64,000 nt of DNA from Burkholderiales bacterium UBA4615 (GTDB lineage Bacteria > Pseudomonadota > Gammaproteobacteria > Burkholderiales > Burkholderiaceae_E): assembly GCA_002386465.1 (NCBI GenBank), contig DGIT01000140.1, positions 89,203 through 153,202 of the forward strand, read 5' to 3'. This document shows, piece by piece, positions 7,943-16,638 of this stretch; position 1 is the first letter of the stretch, and each line of letters begins with the position of its first letter. Position numbers and translations under genes: made by a program. The notes below the pieces were generated by a model. It was given only the letters and a program-made list of their open reading frames with translations. It was not told the origin of the DNA and ran no database searches.

Positions 7943-9118
7943 ATGCTCAAGAAGTTGTGGTTGACCTTTGCCCAGGCCGTCGCTGTGGCGCTTGCCCTGG
8001 TGTTTGTGATGGCCACACTCAAACCGCAGTGGCTGCCGGCGCGTCTGTCTGGTTCGACGTCAGGACAGACGCCTGCACCCGCTCAGGCTGCATCCGGACG
8101 GGATGCCGTGGCCGGCGCGTCGATTCTGTCATATGCCGATGCAGCCACCCGGGCCACTCCGGCCGTGGTGAACATCTACACCACCAAGGACAGCAGGCTG
8201 CCGCCCGATCATCCCTACCTCAACGATCCGATGTTTCGGCGGTTTTTCGGCGACCCGCAGCGCAGCCAGCCCACTTCGAGCCTGGGTTCTGGCGTGGTGG
8301 TGTCGCGCGAGGGCACGGTGCTCACCAACCATCATGTGATCGAAGGCGCCGATGGTATTGAAGTGCTGTTCTCAGATGGGCGTCGCGCCCGGGCCAGCCT
8401 GGTCGGCTCCGACCCGGAGAGCGATCTGGCTGTCCTGAAAGTGGAGTTGCCCGATCTGGCCGCCATCGAGTTGGGTGACCCCGAGCAGGCGCGTATCGGC
8501 GACGTCGTGCTGGCGATCGGCAATCCCTTTGGCGTGGGGCAGACCGTCACCATGGGGATCATTTCGGCGCTGGGGCGCACCCAGCTGGGCATCAACACGT
8601 TTGAAAATTTCATTCAGACCGATGCCGCGATCAACCCAGGCAATTCAGGCGGTGCGCTGGTCGACACGCACGGCCGGCTACTGGGCATCAACACCGCGAT
8701 CTACTCGCGCACTGGCGGCTCCCTGGGGATTGGCTTTGCCATTCCCACCTCGACCGCGCGCAATGTGATGGATCAGATCCTGAAAAATGGCAGCGTGGTG
8801 CGCGGTTACATAGGGGTCGAGCCGCAGGATGTGACGCCCGAGCTGGCGCAGGCCTTCAAGCTGCCGCGCAAGGACGGCGCCATCATCGCCGGCATCATGC
8901 GCGGCGGGCCGGCGGACAAGGCCGGTGTGAAAACCGGCGACATACTGGTCGAGGTGGAAGGCAAGGCCATCCCCAACACGGCCACCATGCTCAACGTGAT
9001 CGCACAGCTTGCCCCGGGAGCGAGCAGCCGCTTTACCTTCGTGCGCGACGGCAAGGAAATCGAGCTGCCCATTACGGTGGGCAAGCGGCCCAAACCCGGC
9101 GCACGGCAGGCCGAATAA
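7943..9118 (+). CDS. Membrane-anchored HtrA-type serine protease (DegS/AlgW-like)
   Basis: 391 residues. It is a periplasmic quality-control protease, S1C family. One N-terminal hydrophobic helix (residues about 8-25) has no clear cleavage site, so it is probably anchored. The catalytic triad is visible: H131 in TNHHVIEG, D161 in ESDLAVLK and S235 in NPGNSGGAL. One PDZ domain follows (about 290-385, beginning GYIGVEPQDVTPELA). A single PDZ plus an anchor resembles DegS/AlgW, the proteases that start sigma-E-type envelope stress signalling, rather than DegP. The frame extends upstream to 7787, but ATG 7943 gives the sensible N-terminus. No Shine-Dalgarno is obvious. Confidence 0.9.
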   Translation: MLKKLWLTFAQAVAVALALVFVMATLKPQWLPARLSGSTSGQTPAPAQAASGRDAVAGASILSYADAATRATPAVVNIYTTKDSRLPPDHPYLNDPMFRRFFGDPQRSQPTSSLGSGVVVSREGTVLTNHHVIEGADGIEVLFSDGRRARASLVGSDPESDLAVLKVELPDLAAIELGDPEQARIGDVVLAIGNPFGVGQTVTMGIISALGRTQLGINTFENFIQTDAAINPGNSGGALVDTHGRLLGINTAIYSRTGGSLGIGFAIPTSTARNVMDQILKNGSVVRGYIGVEPQDVTPELAQAFKLPRKDGAIIAGIMRGGPADKAGVKTGDILVEVEGKAIPNTATMLNVIAQLAPGASSRFTFVRDGKEIELPITVGKRPKPGARQAE

Positions 9119-9146
9119 CGCGGGCCGGCGGGCATCGGCACGCTTT

Positions 9147-9218
9147 CAGACCGGTGCTCAGACCGGTCCTTGAGCCGGTCTTGAAGCCGGTCCTGAAGCC
9201 GCTCCTCAGTCCGCTGTT
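9147..9218. repeat. 12-bp direct tandem repeat, six copies
   Basis: Six consecutive 12-base units run from 9147: cagaccggtgct, cagaccggtcct, tgagccggtctt, gaagccggtcct, gaagccgctcct, cagtccgctgtt. A weak seventh overlaps the end of the next gene. The array fills most of the 99-base gap between the convergent htrA-like gene and the indolepyruvate oxidoreductase gene. It is too short, and has no spacers, for a CRISPR. Confidence 0.85.
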
Positions 9219-12200
9219 CAGGCAGTTGCGGTGCGCCGCACCTCGATCACCTGCTCGCTCCCGCCCGCCGGCGCCAGCAGGGCCGTGCGCTCATTGGCCA
9301 CACGCTGCGCATGCGCTTCACGCACATGCCCATAGCCGCGAATCTTGTCGGGCAACGAGGCCAGTTGGACCGCACGTGCATGGGTCTGGGGATTGAGTTC
9401 GGTGAGCACACGCGCGATGTCAGCTTCATAGGTGGTCAGCAAGCCGGCCGCCAGCGTGCGCTCTGACGAATGACGGAAGGGATCGAGCACGGAGCCACGC
9501 AACCCGCGCAGCGGCGCCATCAGCCGGAAAGCGCGCATGAGCCAGGGCCCCACTTCGCGTTTGACCAGTTTGCCACTCGCCGGGTCGCGCTTGCCGAAGG
9601 GGCCGCCGGCCACATGGAAGTTGAGCGAGTACGGACCCTCGAAGGTGCGCTCAAGCTCCTGGCGGAATTCCGGTCGCGCATACAGCCGGGCCACTTCCCA
9701 TTCGTCCTTGTGCGCCATCAGCTTGAACAGTCCGCGGGCTACCGCACGGGCCAGGGCATCGCCCAGACCGAGTGGCGCTTCGGCTTGCGCAACCTTGCGC
9801 ACGGTCTGCTCATAGCGCGCGGCATAGGCAGCGTTCTGATAATCGGTCAGGAACGCCACGCGGGTGGCGATCAGTTCGTCGAGCGAGGCCGACTTGCGTG
9901 GATCAAAGCGAATGACCTGCGCGGTGGACGGGCCCGCACCCACTGCGATCTTTTCGACTGCGGCCAGATCGTGCGCGGCGCGGCGCCCCCACAGGAAAGC
10001 GCGGCGGTTCTGTTCAATCGCCACACCGTTCAGTTCGATCGCACGATCGATGGCGGCGTGCGTGAGCGGCACCAGTCCTTTTTGCCAGGCTGCACCCAGC
10101 AGCAGCATGTTCGCCGTGATCGAGTCGCCCATCAGTGCGGCCGACAGGCGCAGCGCCTCCATCGCCAGTCCCCGTTCACCGAACACGCCGGCCAGGCGCG
10201 CAGCCAGCCGGTCGGCATCCGGGTTCCAGTCGGGATTGCGCGAAAACTCCGAGGTGGGGACCATGTCGGTGCACACCACGCCGCCGCTGCCCGCCTTGAG
10301 CTTGGCGACGGTGTCATCGCCTGCAGAAACGATCAGGTCGCATCCGATCAGCGCATCGCATTCACCGTCGGCCACGCGCGTGGCATGCAGCATGGCCGGA
10401 TCCGGTGCGAACTTCACATGCGAGAGCACAGCGCCATATTTTTGCGCCAGCCCGGTCACATCCAGGTTGGAGCTGTAGAGCCCCTCCAGGTGCGCGGCTA
10501 CGGCCAGGGTCTGACCGATGGTGACCACGCCCGTACCCCCAATGCCCGCCACCAGCAGACTGAACGCGCGCGTCGGTGCGGCGATATGCGGTTCGGGCAG
10601 GCTGGCAAAAACCGCCTCGCCAGCTGCGAGCGCCGCGGCTCGCGGGTCGGCGGGCGTGCTCGACGCGGCACCTGATTTGCGCAGCTTGCCGCCCGTGACC
10701 GTCACAAAGCTGGGGCAAAAGCCCTCGGTGCAGGAGTAGTCCTTGTTGCAGCTGGACTGATTGATCTTGCGCTTGCGGCCGAACTCGGTTTCAAGCGGCT
10801 CGATCGACATGCAATTCGTGATGGTGCCGCAGTCGCCGCAGCCTTCGCACACCGCGCTGTTGATGAACACGCGCTTGTCGGGGTCGGTCCATTTGCCGCG
10901 CTTGCGCAGGCGCCTGCGCTCGGTGGCACAGGGCTGGTCATAGACGATGACCGACACATCGGGATACTCGCGAAACTGCCGCTGCACCGCGTCGAGCTCG
11001 GAGCGGTGATGCACGGTCACGCCTTCGGGAAAACGCGTGCCCTGCCACTTGGCCGGATCGTCGCTCACCAGCGCAATTTTCTTCACGCCTTCGCCGGCCA
11101 GTTCGGTGATCGTGCCGGGGATGGACAGCTCGCCATCAATCGGCTGCCCCCCGGTCATCGACACAAAACCGTTGTGCAGCAGCTTGTAGGTGATTGGCAC
11201 ATGCGCGGCCACCGCTTGTCTGAGGGCCAGAAACCCTGAGTGAAAGTAGGTGCCGTCGCCCATGTTGGCGAACACATGCTTTTCGGTCGTAAAGGGCTGT
11301 TGGCCCAGCCACATTGCGCCCTCCCCGCCCATGTGCGAGACCGTGGTGGTCTTGGTCGGGTCGAGGAACATCGCCATGGTGTGGCAACCGATCCCGGCCA
11401 AGGCACGGCTGCCATCGGGCACCTTGGTGGAGCGACCATGCGGGCAACCCGAGCAAAAGCTCGGGGCGCGCAGCGGCGCACTCAGGCCGGGCTGCGTGGC
11501 CACGGGAAGACTGGGCAGCGCAACCGGACAGGCTTCACCGCGATTTGCTGCGCGCTCACCAAGCACGCCCGCCACGACCATGGCGACCAGCGAAGGATTG
11601 ATCTCGCCGGCATTCGGAAACACCGCCTCACCGCGCTCCGGACTCAGGTAATGCCCGGCCGCATGCTTGCCGATGATCGCGGGCGCCTGCTCGGTGCCAT
11701 AGAGCACAGCGCGAATCTGATCCTCGAGCAGCGGGCGCTTTTCCTCGACCACCACGATGGTGGCCAGACCGCGCGCAAACGTGCGCACGACCTCGGCTTC
11801 GATCGGCCAGACCAGCCCCATCTTCAGGGTGCGAATGCCCAGCGCCCGCAGACGTGCTTCATCCAGCCCCAGGCTGGCAAAGGCTTGCTGCACATCCTGC
11901 CAGGCCTTGCCAGCTGACACGATGCCAATCTGTGCGCCCTGGCCCGCCCCGCCGATGCGATTGAGCTGATTGGCCCGCGCATAGGCCAGTACCCGGTGAA
12001 TCTTGTGGTGGTAGAGACGGTCTTCCTGCGGCAAGGCCGAATCGTAGGAGCGCGTGTGCACGCCGCCTGCGATCTCGATGGGCTCGTCGGGCACGACGAT
12101 CTGCGGCGAATCGGGGGCGACATACACCGAGCCCCCGCCCTCCACCACATCGGTCACCACCTTCATCGCCGACCAGCAGCCCGAATACCGGCTCATGGCA

Positions 12201-12778
12201 ATGCCATGCAAGCCGAAGTCGAGCAGTTCCTGGGCATTGCTCGGATAGAGCAGCGGGATGGCGGCCGCCACGAAATTCAGATCCGAGTAATTCGCGACCG
12301 TGGACGATTTGGCGCCGTGGTCATCGCCCGCCAGCGCCAGCACGCCGCCGTTGATCGAGGTGCCTGCCAGATTGGCATGCCGGAACGGGTCGCCCGAGCG
12401 GTCCACGCCAGGCCCTTTGCCGTACCAGATACCAAAGACTCCATCGACCGTCGCGCCAGGAAACACGCCGACATACTGCGCACCCCAGATGGCCGTGGCC
12501 GCAAGGTCTTCATTCACGCCAGGGCGAAACACCACCTTGTGCCGATTGAGCACGTCCTGCGCGCCCCACAGTTCGATGTCGTAGCGCCCAAGCGGCGAAC
12601 CCCGATATCCGGAGATGTAGCCGCCCGTGTTGAGGCCGGCCGCGACATCGCGCAATCGCTGCTGAATGGGCAGGCGCACGAGTGCCTGGATGCCGGTCAG
12701 GTACAGCCAGCCCTGCTCGGCGGTGTAGCGTTCGTTCAGGCTGCCGACCAGCCGCATGCCTTCGGTGGGCGCATTCAT
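9218..12778 (-). CDS. Indolepyruvate ferredoxin oxidoreductase, fused alpha/beta form
   Basis: 1186 residues from ATG 12778, with AGAGG upstream; the frame continues to 12850 without conserved sequence. The protein fuses the subunits of archaeal IorAB. The N-terminal pyrimidine and thiamine-diphosphate domains include GYISGYRGSPLG and the segment GDGTYFHSGFLALRQAV. A cluster-binding region has CEGCGDC and a later run of cysteines (SSCNKDYSCTEGFCPS). The C-terminal gamma-type domain starts near GIGGTGVVTIGQTLAVAA. It catalyses thiamine-dependent oxidative decarboxylation of aryl-pyruvates or related 2-oxoacids to acyl-CoA with reduction of ferredoxin. Single gene, convergent with the htrA-like gene. 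Confidence 0.92.
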   Translation of the reverse strand: MNAPTEGMRLVGSLNERYTAEQGWLYLTGIQALVRLPIQQRLRDVAAGLNTGGYISGYRGSPLGRYDIELWGAQDVLNRHKVVFRPGVNEDLAATAIWGAQYVGVFPGATVDGVFGIWYGKGPGVDRSGDPFRHANLAGTSINGGVLALAGDDHGAKSSTVANYSDLNFVAAAIPLLYPSNAQELLDFGLHGIAMSRYSGCWSAMKVVTDVVEGGGSVYVAPDSPQIVVPDEPIEIAGGVHTRSYDSALPQEDRLYHHKIHRVLAYARANQLNRIGGAGQGAQIGIVSAGKAWQDVQQAFASLGLDEARLRALGIRTLKMGLVWPIEAEVVRTFARGLATIVVVEEKRPLLEDQIRAVLYGTEQAPAIIGKHAAGHYLSPERGEAVFPNAGEINPSLVAMVVAGVLGERAANRGEACPVALPSLPVATQPGLSAPLRAPSFCSGCPHGRSTKVPDGSRALAGIGCHTMAMFLDPTKTTTVSHMGGEGAMWLGQQPFTTEKHVFANMGDGTYFHSGFLALRQAVAAHVPITYKLLHNGFVSMTGGQPIDGELSIPGTITELAGEGVKKIALVSDDPAKWQGTRFPEGVTVHHRSELDAVQRQFREYPDVSVIVYDQPCATERRRLRKRGKWTDPDKRVFINSAVCEGCGDCGTITNCMSIEPLETEFGRKRKINQSSCNKDYSCTEGFCPSFVTVTGGKLRKSGAASSTPADPRAAALAAGEAVFASLPEPHIAAPTRAFSLLVAGIGGTGVVTIGQTLAVAAHLEGLYSSNLDVTGLAQKYGAVLSHVKFAPDPAMLHATRVADGECDALIGCDLIVSAGDDTVAKLKAGSGGVVCTDMVPTSEFSRNPDWNPDADRLAARLAGVFGERGLAMEALRLSAALMGDSITANMLLLGAAWQKGLVPLTHAAIDRAIELNGVAIEQNRRAFLWGRRAAHDLAAVEKIAVGAGPSTAQVIRFDPRKSASLDELIATRVAFLTDYQNAAYAARYEQTVRKVAQAEAPLGLGDALARAVARGLFKLMAHKDEWEVARLYARPEFRQELERTFEGPYSLNFHVAGGPFGKRDPASGKLVKREVGPWLMRAFRLMAPLRGLRGSVLDPFRHSSERTLAAGLLTTYEADIARVLTELNPQTHARAVQLASLPDKIRGYGHVREAHAQRVANERTALLAPAGGSEQVIEVRRTATA

Positions 12779-12963
12779 GACGGATCCTCTTGAGTGCCGG
12801 TCGGGGTGCGGCCCCGACGCCGTCTGAAGCGAGTGTAACGTGGCGCTCACATCGCGATCGGTCAGGCTTGAGGCCTTTGACGTGAATCAATGCCCGCAGT
12901 GGGCATCGCCAGACAATTCCGGTTGTCGCGCCCACAGCGCGCGCCGCCCACTGGAGTCCTCGC

Positions 12964-13575
12964 ATGTCATGGCACACACCTTTCCGCAGCGCCCCTCCCC
13001 CCACGCCGGATCATCGGTCGGCTGACAAGCAGGCTACGCCCTCCGGCGATCCGCAATCGGCGGCGCGGGCAGTTCCTGCCACAGTGCTGCGGGCGGCCCG
13101 CCCGGTCGATCCTGGTAGATCTGCGCAAGTTCGGGCCCGTACAGTCAGGCTGGGTCGCGCAGCCCTGGGCGCAGCAGCAACGATGCTGTGGAGCGCGGCC
13201 TTGCAGGCCCAGACACTGTCTCCGATCGAGATGGGCAAGCGCGAATACCAGTCCGCCTGTGCCAGTTGCCACGGGATCGATGGGCGCGGCGATGGCCCGA
13301 TGCGACCCTTTCTGAGTCGCCCGCCTGCCGATCTCACGACCCTGGCCGCACGCCACGGTGGCAGCTTCCCCAAATCGCTGATTGCCGATCTGATCGATGG
13401 TCGCGGCGTGGAGGGGCCCGGGCCGCACGGCAGTCGCGACATGCCGATCTGGGGCCAGGTCTATCGCGAGGAGTCCGACTGGCGGCTGCGCGGCGTGCCC
13501 TTCCCCGCGGAATGGAGTGTGCGCGGGCGCATCCTGTCGCTGGTGGAGTATCTGGGCACGCTGCAGCGCTATTGA
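12964..13575 (+). CDS. Small mono-heme c-type cytochrome
   Basis: 203 residues. One heme motif, CASCH, sits in YQSACASCHGIDGRGDGPM, the common class I cytochrome c form. A distal methionine, for instance in RDMPIWGQV, could be the sixth ligand. A hydrophobic export segment (AALGAAATMLWSAALQAQ) ends about residue 83. It is preceded by roughly 60 polar, Arg/Ala/Pro-rich residues, unusual for a signal peptide. ATG 12964 has GGAG seven bases upstream; a GTG near 13084 would give a shorter n-region. Partner oxidoreductase unknown. It is divergent from the indolepyruvate oxidoreductase gene. Confidence 0.8.
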   Translation: MSWHTPFRSAPPPTPDHRSADKQATPSGDPQSAARAVPATVLRAARPVDPGRSAQVRARTVRLGRAALGAAATMLWSAALQAQTLSPIEMGKREYQSACASCHGIDGRGDGPMRPFLSRPPADLTTLAARHGGSFPKSLIADLIDGRGVEGPGPHGSRDMPIWGQVYREESDWRLRGVPFPAEWSVRGRILSLVEYLGTLQRY

Positions 13576-13692
13576 GCCCAAGCGCTTGAATGAAACCGGC
13601 TTGCGCAGCCGGTGGGTCGCCCTGGGCTAAGCTTGCGCGCCACGGTGCACCACGCACCGATCGACCAAGCAACACCGACAGGGAGACAAGAC

Positions 13693-14502
13693 ATGAAACT
13701 CGCGCAACGCGTGATCGTGATCACGGGCGCAGGCAGCGGCATTGGCCGTGCGCTCGCCAAACGCTTCGCTGCGGAACAGCCCGCAGGCCTGGTCCTGACC
13801 GATCTGCCTGGCCAGCAGGCAGGGCTGGATGCCGCATGCGCCGATGCGCTGTCAGTCATGCCAGACGTGCCGGTGCTGGTGCATGCCTGTGATGTGGGGG
13901 TCGAAGCCCAAGTGCAGGCGCTGGTCGAAGCGGCCCAGGCGCGGTTTGGTCGCATTGACGTGTTCTGCTCAAACGCTGGCCTGATTCGCGATGGCGATGA
14001 AAACACCCGCGATGGCGACTGGACGCTCAACTGGCAGGTCCATGTGATGGCCCATGTGTATGCAGCGCGTGCGGTTGTGCCGCAGATGCGCGCTCGCGGC
14101 GAGGGCTATCTGATGAACACAGCCTCGGCCGCGGGTCTGCTCACCTCACTGCCCTCGGCCAGCTATGCGGTCAGCAAACATGCTGCGATTGCGCTGGCCG
14201 AGTGGCTCGCGATCCAGCATGGCGATGCCGGAGTGCGCGTCTCGGTGCTGTGCCCGCAGGCCGTGGACACGCCGATGATTGCAGGCCGAGCAGGTTCGGC
14301 AGCCGCTCGCAACGACGGGGTGATCTCGGCAGACGATCTGGCCAGTGTGGTGGTCGAAGGGATGGACAAGGAGACCTTCCTCATCCTGCCGCACCCTCAG
14401 GTGCTGGAGTACCACCAGCGCAAAGCCGGCGATTACGACCGCTGGCTGGGTGGCATGCGACGCTTTGCCACCAAGGTCGGCGGCAAACCGAAGGTGGGCT
14501 GA
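13693..14502 (+). CDS. SDR family NAD(P)-dependent oxidoreductase
   Basis: 269 residues from ATG 13693, preceded by GGGAG. It has a Rossmann fold with the cofactor motif TGAGSGIG near residues 14-21. The segment FCSNAGLI corresponds to the NNAG motif, here SNAG. The catalytic Ser and the YxxxK motif are in SASYAVSKHAAIALAEWLA. Substrate cannot be told; a ketone/alcohol or 3-oxoacyl substrate is typical. The C-terminal part is conserved with other proteobacterial SDRs annotated only generically. It stands alone between the cytochrome gene and the convergent tatC. Confidence 0.9.
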   Translation: MKLAQRVIVITGAGSGIGRALAKRFAAEQPAGLVLTDLPGQQAGLDAACADALSVMPDVPVLVHACDVGVEAQVQALVEAAQARFGRIDVFCSNAGLIRDGDENTRDGDWTLNWQVHVMAHVYAARAVVPQMRARGEGYLMNTASAAGLLTSLPSASYAVSKHAAIALAEWLAIQHGDAGVRVSVLCPQAVDTPMIAGRAGSAAARNDGVISADDLASVVVEGMDKETFLILPHPQVLEYHQRKAGDYDRWLGGMRRFATKVGGKPKVG

Positions 14503-14527
14503 TCCGGGGATGGACTGAATCGGAATT

Positions 14528-14583
14528 GGGCTGAACGTCTGGGCTGAACACCTGAGCTGAGCACGAGGCGGGGGCGACCCGCC
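14528..14583. repeat. 13-bp tandem repeat (3 copies) followed by a hairpin
   Basis: Units gggctgaacgtct (14528), gggctgaacacct (14541) and gagctgagcacga (14554) run head to tail. They are followed directly by GGCGGG-GGCGA-CCCGCC (14567-14583), a 6-bp hairpin. A seven-T run occurs about 50 bases further on, close to the tatC stop. All lies in the convergent gap between the SDR gene and tatC. Confidence 0.7.
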
Positions 14584-14639
14584 TGATACACCGCCTGGAA
14601 ATCGCCGGTTCGAGGGCGCAGACGACCTGGCCGCTTTTT

Positions 14640-15449
14640 TTACCGAGGATCGGCGCCTTCAGTAGGCGCCGCCGCCGCGGCTTCGTCCGGCGCCTTGCTG
14701 TGCGCCGTGATGAACCCCGACATCCAGATGCCCAGCTCGTACAAAAGCAGCAGCGGGATGGCGAGCATGAATTGCGACAGGACATCAGGCGGCGTGAGTA
14801 CCGCGGCAACCACGAATGCCCCGACGATGACATAGCGGCGCGCCTCACGCAGCTGCTGCGTGGTGACCATGCCGAGCTTGACCAGCAGCATCTCGACGAC
14901 CGGCACCTCGAAGGTCAGGCCGAAGCCGAAGAAGATGGCCAGGGTGAAGTCCCAGTATTTCTGCAGATCCTGCAGGGTTTCAGCGCCGGTTTGCGCGGAA
15001 AACGAGATGAAGAACTTGTAGGCCGCCGGCAGCACGAAGAAATAGGCGAACGCAATGCCCACGCACAGGAAAAAGACGCTGGAGACGATCAGTGGCAGCG
15101 CAAAGCGCTTTTCGTGTTCATAGAGCCCGGGCGACACGAAGGCCCAGGCCTGATACAGCACCCAGGGTAACGCGGCCAACAGCGCCGTGAGAAACGCCAC
15201 CTTGGTGAGCGTGAAAAAAGCTCCGGCCTGGTCGGTGAAAATCGGTTTGCTGCCGGCCGGCAGTGCCTGGTACAGCGGCTGCGACAGAAACTTCATGATG
15301 TCGCCGCTGAAGTAGAAGCACACGCCGAACAGAACCAGAACGACCAGCAATGACTTGATCATGCGGTCGCGCAATTCCACCAGGTGCGAGAGGAAGTTCT
15401 CGTCCTGGGCCGCCTCCTGGGCGGGTTTGTTGCGGTTGAACAGCTTCAT
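14640..15449 (-). CDS. tatC: TatC, twin-arginine translocase receptor subunit
   Basis: 269 residues with six predicted membrane helices. It recognises the twin-arginine signal and nucleates the translocase with TatB. Conserved N-terminal block FLSHLVELRDRMIKSL carries the HLxELRxR motif. GAFFTLTKVAFLTALLAALP and SPGLYEHEKRFALP follow, and FGLTFEVPVVEMLLVKLG contains the conserved F-x-E. The C-terminus is a short acidic/Ala tail. It lies 15 bases after tatB and ends the long minus-strand run that begins with mlaF. A Tat client (Rieske, petA) is in this window. Confidence 0.97.
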   Translation of the reverse strand: MKLFNRNKPAQEAAQDENFLSHLVELRDRMIKSLLVVLVLFGVCFYFSGDIMKFLSQPLYQALPAGSKPIFTDQAGAFFTLTKVAFLTALLAALPWVLYQAWAFVSPGLYEHEKRFALPLIVSSVFFLCVGIAFAYFFVLPAAYKFFISFSAQTGAETLQDLQKYWDFTLAIFFGFGLTFEVPVVEMLLVKLGMVTTQQLREARRYVIVGAFVVAAVLTPPDVLSQFMLAIPLLLLYELGIWMSGFITAHSKAPDEAAAAAPTEGADPR

Positions 15450-15464
15450 GAGGGACGGTGCGGG

Positions 15465-15890
15465 TCAGCGGTGCAAAGGGCGACGCGGGCGCTTCAGACC
15501 GAGGTCTTTTTCGCGCTCGATGCGACGTTCCTTGATGCGGTCGCGGGTACGGCGAAGCGCGTAGATGCGGTCCCAGTCGGTCATGGGAGGCGGGGCGTTG
15601 CCCTCCAGCGCCTGCTGCACCTCATCGAACTGAGACTGGGTCGAGGAGACCGTGTCGTTCACGGCGGTCTGGATGTCGCGCGCGGCGTCGGTCACCTGAT
15701 CCTTGATATTGCGCAGTTCGGAGAGCTCCATCTGCCGATTGATGTCGGACTTCACGTCGTCGACATAGCGGCGCAACTTGCCCATCCACTGGCCCACCTG
15801 ACGCGAGACCTTGGGCAGTCGCTCGGGGCCGAGCACCACCAGTGCCACGACCGCCAGGACCACCATCTCGGAAAAGCCGATGTCGAACAT
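15465..15890 (-). CDS. tatB: TatB, twin-arginine translocase subunit
   Basis: 141 residues. One N-terminal membrane helix with the family start MFDIGFSEMVVLAVVALVVL and the hinge LGPERLPKV is followed by an amphipathic helix (RQVGQWMGKLRRYVDDVKSD) and a variable charged C-terminus. The conserved Glu of the helix (E8) marks TatB rather than TatA. It forms the substrate-receptor complex with TatC. The gap to tatA upstream is 172 bases, far longer than other gaps in this run, and contains an intrinsic terminator. Confidence 0.96.
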   Translation of the reverse strand: MFDIGFSEMVVLAVVALVVLGPERLPKVSRQVGQWMGKLRRYVDDVKSDINRQMELSELRNIKDQVTDAARDIQTAVNDTVSSTQSQFDEVQQALEGNAPPPMTDWDRIYALRRTRDRIKERRIEREKDLGLKRPRRPLHR

Positions 15891-15970
15891 GTGCTGGGAG
15901 CGAGGGCCTTGGAGGACAGGACAGGCGGGTCAGGAGAAACAGTGACGGAGCGCGGCGGGCAGGCGGTGCA

Positions 15971-16003
15971 GTCAAAAAGAAACGAGCGGCGCTGGGCCGC
16001 TCG
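15971..16003 (-). terminator. Intrinsic terminator between tatA and tatB
   Basis: On the minus strand CGAGCGGC pairs perfectly with GCCGCTCG around a 5-base loop (16003-15983). It is followed at once by TTTCTTTTTGAC. This is the clearest rho-independent terminator in the window. A second stem, CTTGCGGC/GCCGCAAG (16017-16050), lies just upstream and could protect the tatA 3' end. It is placed so that tatA is expressed well above tatB and tatC. Confidence 0.85.
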
Positions 16004-16062
16004 CATCCGATGGCCTCTTGCGGCGCCCCGGAACACCAGGCGGCCGCAAGCCAGACGCGGCC

Positions 16063-16269
16063 TCAGGACTTGCGCTGGACCTCGACGTCGATGGTTTTCT
16101 TGGCGGCGTCTGCACCAGGGGCTTCCGCAGAACCCTCCTTGATGCCTTCCTTGAACCCCTTGACGGCGCCACCCAGGTCGGAACCCATGTTGCGCAGCTT
16201 CTTGGTGCCGAAGACCATCATGATGATCACCAGCACGATCAGCCAATGCCAAATGCTCAATGAACCCAT
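16063..16269 (-). CDS. tatA: TatA, pore-forming Tat subunit
   Basis: 68 residues, a normal small TatA. One membrane helix ([17 protein letters not shown]) is followed by the [10 protein letters not shown] hinge, then an amphipathic helix [17 protein letters not shown] and a short charged tail. Many copies oligomerise around TatBC-bound substrate. Polar start residues MGSLSIWHW are typical. It sits 15 bases after hinT in the run and is followed by two hairpins, the second a terminator. Confidence 0.96.
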   Translation of the reverse strand: MGSLSIWHWLIVLVIIMMVFGTKKLRNMGSDLGGAVKGFKEGIKEGSAEAPGADAAKKTIDVEVQRKS

Positions 16270-16284
16270 GGCGATACTCCTTGG

Positions 16285-16638
16285 TCAGGCGCCCGGCCAT
16301 CCCGGTTTGAGGGGTTCCGGACCGCCCAGAATGTGGATGTGGAGATGATACACCTCCTGCCGACCGATTCTGCCGGTGTTCACAATCGTGCGAAAACCGT
16401 CGGTCAGGCCCTCCTGTCGGGCCAGCTGACCAGCCATGCCTAGCATCTTGCCCAGGACAGCCTGATGGGAGCCGTCGGCGTCGTAGAGCGTTTCAATGTG
16501 CACTTTCGGGATGATCAGAAAGTGCACCGGCGCTGCCGGCCGAATGTCATGGAAGGCGAGGATGTCGTCGTCTTCATGGACCTTGCGGCTGGGGATTTCA
16601 CCGCGCACGAGGCGGCAGAAAATACAGTCGTGACTCAT
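16285..16638 (-). CDS. hinT: HIT-family purine nucleoside phosphoramidase (HinT)
   Basis: 117 residues. The histidine triad motif appears as [11 protein letters not shown] near the C-terminus, and the N-terminus [14 protein letters not shown] is the typical HinT/PKCI opening with CxxC. Enzymes of this family hydrolyse AMP-lysine-type phosphoramidates. The biological role is poorly defined. The start overlaps the last four bases of hisE, so the two are translationally coupled. The hisE-hinT-tatABC order is common in betaproteobacteria. Confidence 0.95.
   Translation of the reverse strand: MSHDCIFCRLVRGEIPSRKVHEDDDILAFHDIRPAAPVHFLIIPKVHIETLYDADGSHQAVLGKMLGMAGQLARQEGLTDGFRTIVNTGRIGRQEVYHLHIHILGGPEPLKPGWPGA

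Noticed and set aside
9147..9218. Possible CRISPR array
   Set aside because: Units are 12 bases with no spacers, and no cas genes are present in the window.
9470..10675. 401-codon plus-strand frame inside the indolepyruvate oxidoreductase gene
   Set aside because: Antisense shadow; the minus-strand protein is continuous and conserved across this stretch.
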